Origin: Cylindrobasidium torrendii FP15055 ss-10
Taxonomy: Eukaryota > Basidiomycota > Agaricomycetes > Agaricales > Physalacriaceae
Direction of reading: 5' to 3'
DNA: 31,761 nt
Assembly (NCBI GenBank): GCA_000934385.1
Contig: KN880695.1
Location: 1 to 31,761, forward strand
Shown: piece after piece, positions 28,398 to 31,761 of the stretch
Layout of the letters: every line of letters starts with the position of its first letter
Numbering within the stretch: the stretch's first letter is position 1
Made by a program: the position numbers and the translations under genes
Notes under the pieces: generated by a model
Databases searched by the model: none
What the model was told of the DNA's origin: nothing
The model's input: only the letters and a program-made list of their open reading frames with translations

Positions 28398-29774
28398 GGT
28401 GGGTGAGAGGTGTGGCGCGGGTATCGGGTTTGGCGATTTGGATCGTTAAAACCGGTCAGTGAATATCGTATATTGTTTGTCCAAGCGCTGTGTGCGGTAT
28501 GAAACAATAGGATGGAGTAGAGAAGGGATTTCGCAAAAAGGTATATGGAGTGAGAGAGCAGGAAGAGCCAACCCTGGATTCCCAAATCTCAACATAGACC
28601 ACGTGCTACAACATCATTTGCCTCACGACCACTGACGCGCGCGTTGCTGGCACTCTGCGATTCCACTCTCGAAGTTTTTGAAAGCGCATTTTTTCATGTT
28701 GGCTACGAGGCACCCGGCCTATTGACTGTGTATACCACCTCCGCGGCGCACAATCTTTCGACGCGCGCGATCGCGTCAGTGCAAGACAAGTACACATGAA
28801 CGTTCCGCGGACATAAAATGTATCTGCTTCTGCAGGCCATTGGATTGGAGGTTTTGTTGGAGTGTACCAACTCCATTTTCAGTTCCTGAGAAATGGCTGA
28901 AGAGACGGACACGCAAACGCAACTCTTCAGCTCCCATGAATCCCCAGCCACCATCCTCCTCTGCCATGACCCTGGCGTCTTTCTTCATCCTCGCTCTTGC
29001 TGCCCACTCCGTTGTGACCCCCGCTCCCACTCACGCCGTTCGAGCTCAACGATCGCGCTGTCAGCTTTAAAAGTATTTCCATGGCTTGACGGTCATCATC
29101 ACCGTGTGCCGCATGAACACCAAGACGCTTTCCCCAACACCGCCCCGTCTCAATTTACCTCTCCTCCTTCGTGTTCTTGAAATTCATGCGTGCTCAGGCT
29201 GGAGAGCTGCACATCGCAAATAGAAGATTGTCTTGAAGAAGTAAGGAATGGACAACAAGTTACTTGTAATTGTGGGCGGTATGCCCACCTTGAGGGCCAA
29301 CCGCAACTGTAATTTCCGGAGTTTCGAAGACACTGCAGATATCGACAAAATCATTATCATAACGCTGTAGACATGACAGTACCAAGAAGGTGATGAGCAA
29401 GTTGAAGTTGATCGAGGCTCGGCGTTCGCCATTTGGCGAGCCGCGCCGGCACGAACCTCCGATCAACTTGCAGCCTCAAAGACTGTAGACAGAATGTGAT
29501 GCTCTTGGTTCAAACCAGCGTGAGTATGTTGACACCAAGACGAAAAAATAATCCTGGCGGGCCATGTACATTGCTTGTATCTTCGGCCGTTGCGTAATTT
29601 GACAGTATACGCTCTTCTAGTCTCAAGTCATCCGGCTACGCGGAAGTTATGCCTTCGTACAGATTGGCAATGCTTCATTTTCTCGACTAGGCGACCCGCA
29701 AATGAGTGTACTGTGTAGGCGGGACTTAAATACCGGGCCAAACGAATGCGTGTCCAAACTCAACCCCCACCACC
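28398..29774. other. Long intergenic region, no gene I can support
   Basis: Nearly 1.4 kb separates the start of the Ulp1-like gene (-) from the membrane-protein gene (+). A + strand frame near 28947 encodes MNPQPPSSSAMTLASFFILA and ends after 44 residues; it has a helix but no homology, and overlapping frames are equally open. Nothing else stands out apart from promoter-like CTTAAATA at 29725-29732, about 45 nt before the next start. Confidence 0.4.
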
Positions 29775-31015
29775 ATGTCTGAGTCTGAATCCGAGGCGAC
29801 ACTCTCTTTCATACCATGGGCTCAAGGCCCAGCAATCCTTTTCACAGTGCTTTACGGTTTGTGACACTCACTGAGGGTATGGCTAGATTCTGATTTTAGG
29901 TATAGCACTATATACCGCTCTCGTTTTTTTCGCCCTCTTTCGCACCCTCAGGCGTGTCAAAACCCGCTCACGTCGTGAGTCTCTCCCAGTCCATTGGCTT
30001 TTACACAGATGTTTACATACTCACCCAGCTTCTAATGCGTTCTCTGTGCATAGAGAAAAGGTCCTCGGCGGCGGCAGCGCAAGATTTACATGGCAATACG
30101 TGACGTTCATTGGGTCAATCGTCCTCATGTGGTTTTTCACAACTGCCATGCTGGCGCACTGCTGGTGGACACGAGCGAAATACGACTCCTTCATGGCTCA
30201 ACATTCCAAAGCGACGCTCACGAACAGCCCGGGAGACAAGGGACAGGCCCCTACCTTGGTGATGGGATTGAATGTACTGATAGCAGATATCATTCTGGTG
30301 CGTTTTTCATCCTCTGTGGGAGTGTAGCTGATGATGTGCCCTATGTAAAGATATGGCGTTGTTGGCTCCTCTATGGTTGTACATATGGAATCGTAATGCT
30401 CCCTGTGATAGGTGTCCTTCTCGACATCGGTACGCCTTCTCTCCTCCCCGTATTTTCGACAAGTATGCTCAGCATTGTGCTTCTAGCCCTCTTCGTCATT
30501 GTGGAACTAAAGTCCATGTCGACCGATCTCATCCGTCTGTTATACCCATGCACTTCCTTGTGCATTACCCTCTATTGCACAGTTGCCATTGGCTTCAAGA
30601 TGCTTCGTTACAAAAAAGTGAAGGGATATGCCATCATGGCTCTTGTCCCAGCACTGGAAATCATCGCCGAAACTGCCCTTGTTTACACTGCAGCGCTGAT
30701 CGCCATGATTGGGTGCCATATAGCATTATCTAGCAAGCAAGCCGACGCCTACTCTATGGTCCTTGTTGCTGTGACTGCAGTGAGTCTTCTTCGCAGGGTC
30801 CAGGCAGGACTGAAGCATGTATTTCGTCGACTCACTCACTTCCACAGGGCGCTTGTCCAACATGGATTTTGGCTAGCACGGTCATGGGAAATAGCTCAGT
30901 AGAAGAACAAACCAAGGAAACTAAGCGGCATACACTAGACCTTACCGCAGGCGAGGATGAGTGGTCAGAACTTGACTCCGTCTACAAATATCCTTTACCT
31001 TCGCCTGGTGTCTAA
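29775..31015 (+). CDS. Seven- or eight-helix integral membrane protein of an agaricomycete family
   Basis: Exons 29775-29856, 29900-29974, 30056-30297, 30351-30779 and 30848-31015 give 331 residues. Hydrophobic segments include ILFTVLYGIALYTALVFFAL, YVTFIGSIVLMWFFTTAMLA, LNVLIADIILIWRCWLLYG, IVMLPVIGVLLDIG, SMLSIVLLALFVIVEL, TSLCITLYCTVAIGFKML, LEIIAETALVYTAALIAMIG and YSMVLVAVTAGACPTWILA. The motifs AD-x-I-L-[VI]-WRCW, [VI]-x-E-[ST]-A-L-x-Y-[ST]-A-A-L and the final G-[AI]-x-PT-x-[IL]-x-A are typical of expanded membrane-protein families in mushroom-forming fungi; substrate or ligand are unknown. The cytosolic tail is acidic (EDEWSELDSVYK). The exon 3 acceptor is the CATAGAG ending at 30055, which keeps phase. 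A related, damaged copy begins at 31393. Confidence 0.75.
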
Positions 31016-31392
31016 CCAGGTTCGTTCATGACGGTCGGAATATCTGAAAATACTACAGTGCTCAATCTACGTTCCGTTGACCTCTCGGAATCCTTCGTGC
31101 TCAATCATACGTTTTTGCAGGACCTATACTGCGTGTGCCAACTGTAGAGAAAATGCCAATCTCTGCTAAGTGCAGTCTACTCCAGGTCTACTCACCGGTT
31201 CACGCTCTTCCGGGGCGTTTAATGGGGATCAAATATAGTCCCAATGTATCCACGGATGCCAGTCCGTGCCACTCGTTGAACGTTGAACTCCAGGAAGCCA
31301 TGTTTCCCGGGGGTGCGGGATTCATGAAACCAACGCCAAAGTCTATCGGTCCGTCGTGTTAGTATTCAATATTCACTCTCTGCTCGACCTCC

Positions 31393-31584
31393 ATGTCTGA
31401 GCCATGACTCTCTTTTATACCCTGGGAGAAGGGCCCAGCAATTTTCTTGACAGTGCTATATGGTTCGCATTGGAATTTCGACTTGCATTATGTTTATGGC
31501 TAACCAACGGAGCAGTACTGTACACCGCGCTCGTTTTCTTTGCCCTCTATCGCACTCATATGCGCGTACGGAGTCGTGCGCATC
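31393..31584 (+). pseudogene. Partial second copy of the membrane-protein gene with early TGA
   Basis: The first two exons of the 29775 gene recur here. ATGTCTGAG starts both, and the frame CTC TCT TTT ATA CCC TGG GAG AAG GGC CCA GCA ATT matches LSFIPWAQGPAI. The second exon (VLYTALVFFALYRTHMRVRS) ends at the same donor position (GTAAGT at 31585). The fifth codon is TGA (31405-31407), and 12-15 nt present in the intact copy are missing at that point. No other in-frame Met precedes the helix. The rest lies beyond the exon or window. It could be a pseudogene or use an unseen upstream exon. Confidence 0.55.
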
Positions 31585-31671
31585 GTAAGTCTCAACAATG
31601 CTTTCTCTCCGAAAGAAACACTCCCTAACTGTACCGTAGCCTCAAATGCATTCCTGTCCACTGCGTGCCGA

Positions 31672-31725
31672 AAACCCCGCGAAATTTACGCAGAAACTAG
31701 GTGAAAAACACATTTCACGGGGTTT
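31672..31725. repeat. Imperfect inverted repeat near the right edge
   Basis: AAACCCCGCGAAAT at 31672-31685 and ATTTCACGGGGTTT at 31712-31725 are complementary at 13 of 14 positions. A second perfect palindrome, AAGTGAAA-GA-TTTCACTT, lies at 31739-31756. Together they look like hairpin or terminal-repeat sequence of a small non-autonomous mobile element cut by the window end; the element type is a guess. Confidence 0.5.
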
Positions 31726-31761
31726 CATGGTTGCAACGAAGTGAAAGATTTCACTTGGTTT

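Noticed and set aside
28840..29180. Overlapping + strand frames with one hydrophobic run
   Set aside because: Two frames are equally open over the same bases, neither has homology, and I found no consistent splicing.
30428..30466. Possible 34-nt intron in the membrane-protein gene (GTACGC to GACAAG)
   Set aside because: The frame is open through it with normal hydrophobic composition, and removal would shift the frame.
1..31761. tRNA, rRNA, CRISPR, bacterial operon or phage features
   Set aside because: I saw no cloverleaf with an intact TTCRANNC box, no spaced direct repeats and no bacterial signals; the window is intron-rich eukaryotic DNA.

Overview
The window reads as nuclear DNA of a filamentous basidiomycete, most likely an agaricomycete. 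Genes are densely broken by very short introns, mostly 43-80 nt. Donors are mostly GTGAGT, GTGCGT or GTACGT, acceptors are usually CAG or TAG, and CTNAC-like branch sites are common. Recognisable genes are YSH1/CPSF73, ALG3, ataxin-3, a membrane-anchored exo-beta-1,3-glucanase and a multi-pass membrane protein of a type common in agaricomycetes. All splice models were read by eye from consensus sites, reading phase and family or paralog agreement; there is no transcript evidence.

Layout: 1-2.6 kb, promoter with a tandem CRE-like repeat, then a + strand gene with an NFKBIL1-like C-terminus. 3.0-7.7 kb, a - strand pair of unknown membrane-anchored coiled-coil proteins, one long (A-long) and one short (A-short). 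8.2-11.4 kb, a small basic protein gene (-) divergent from YSH1 (+). 11.8-12.3 kb, a four-helix membrane protein (-). 13.0-14.8 kb, ataxin-3 (-). 15.0-16.3 kb, ALG3 (-). 16.7-20.9 kb, a + strand pair, B-short then B-long, homologous to the first pair. 21.3-23.7 kb, GH5 glucanase (-). 24.0-24.4 kb, a possible 86-residue gene (+). 24.8-28.4 kb, a large disordered protein ending in a Ulp1-like domain without a visible catalytic cysteine (-). 29.8-31.0 kb, a seven- or eight-helix membrane protein (+), followed by a damaged second copy and inverted repeats at the right edge.

The most unusual feature is the mirror-image arrangement of two related gene pairs around a conserved housekeeping core. The two long genes share nine exons, all introns in phase 0, and almost the same length before their low-complexity tails. 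Both carry exactly one in-frame TAG inside the coiled coil, and B-short carries a 14-codon stretch that only makes coiled-coil sense in another frame. The family looks lineage-specific and fast-evolving. I do not know its function. The housekeeping genes between (3' end processing, N-glycan assembly, deubiquitination) do not form a pathway with it.
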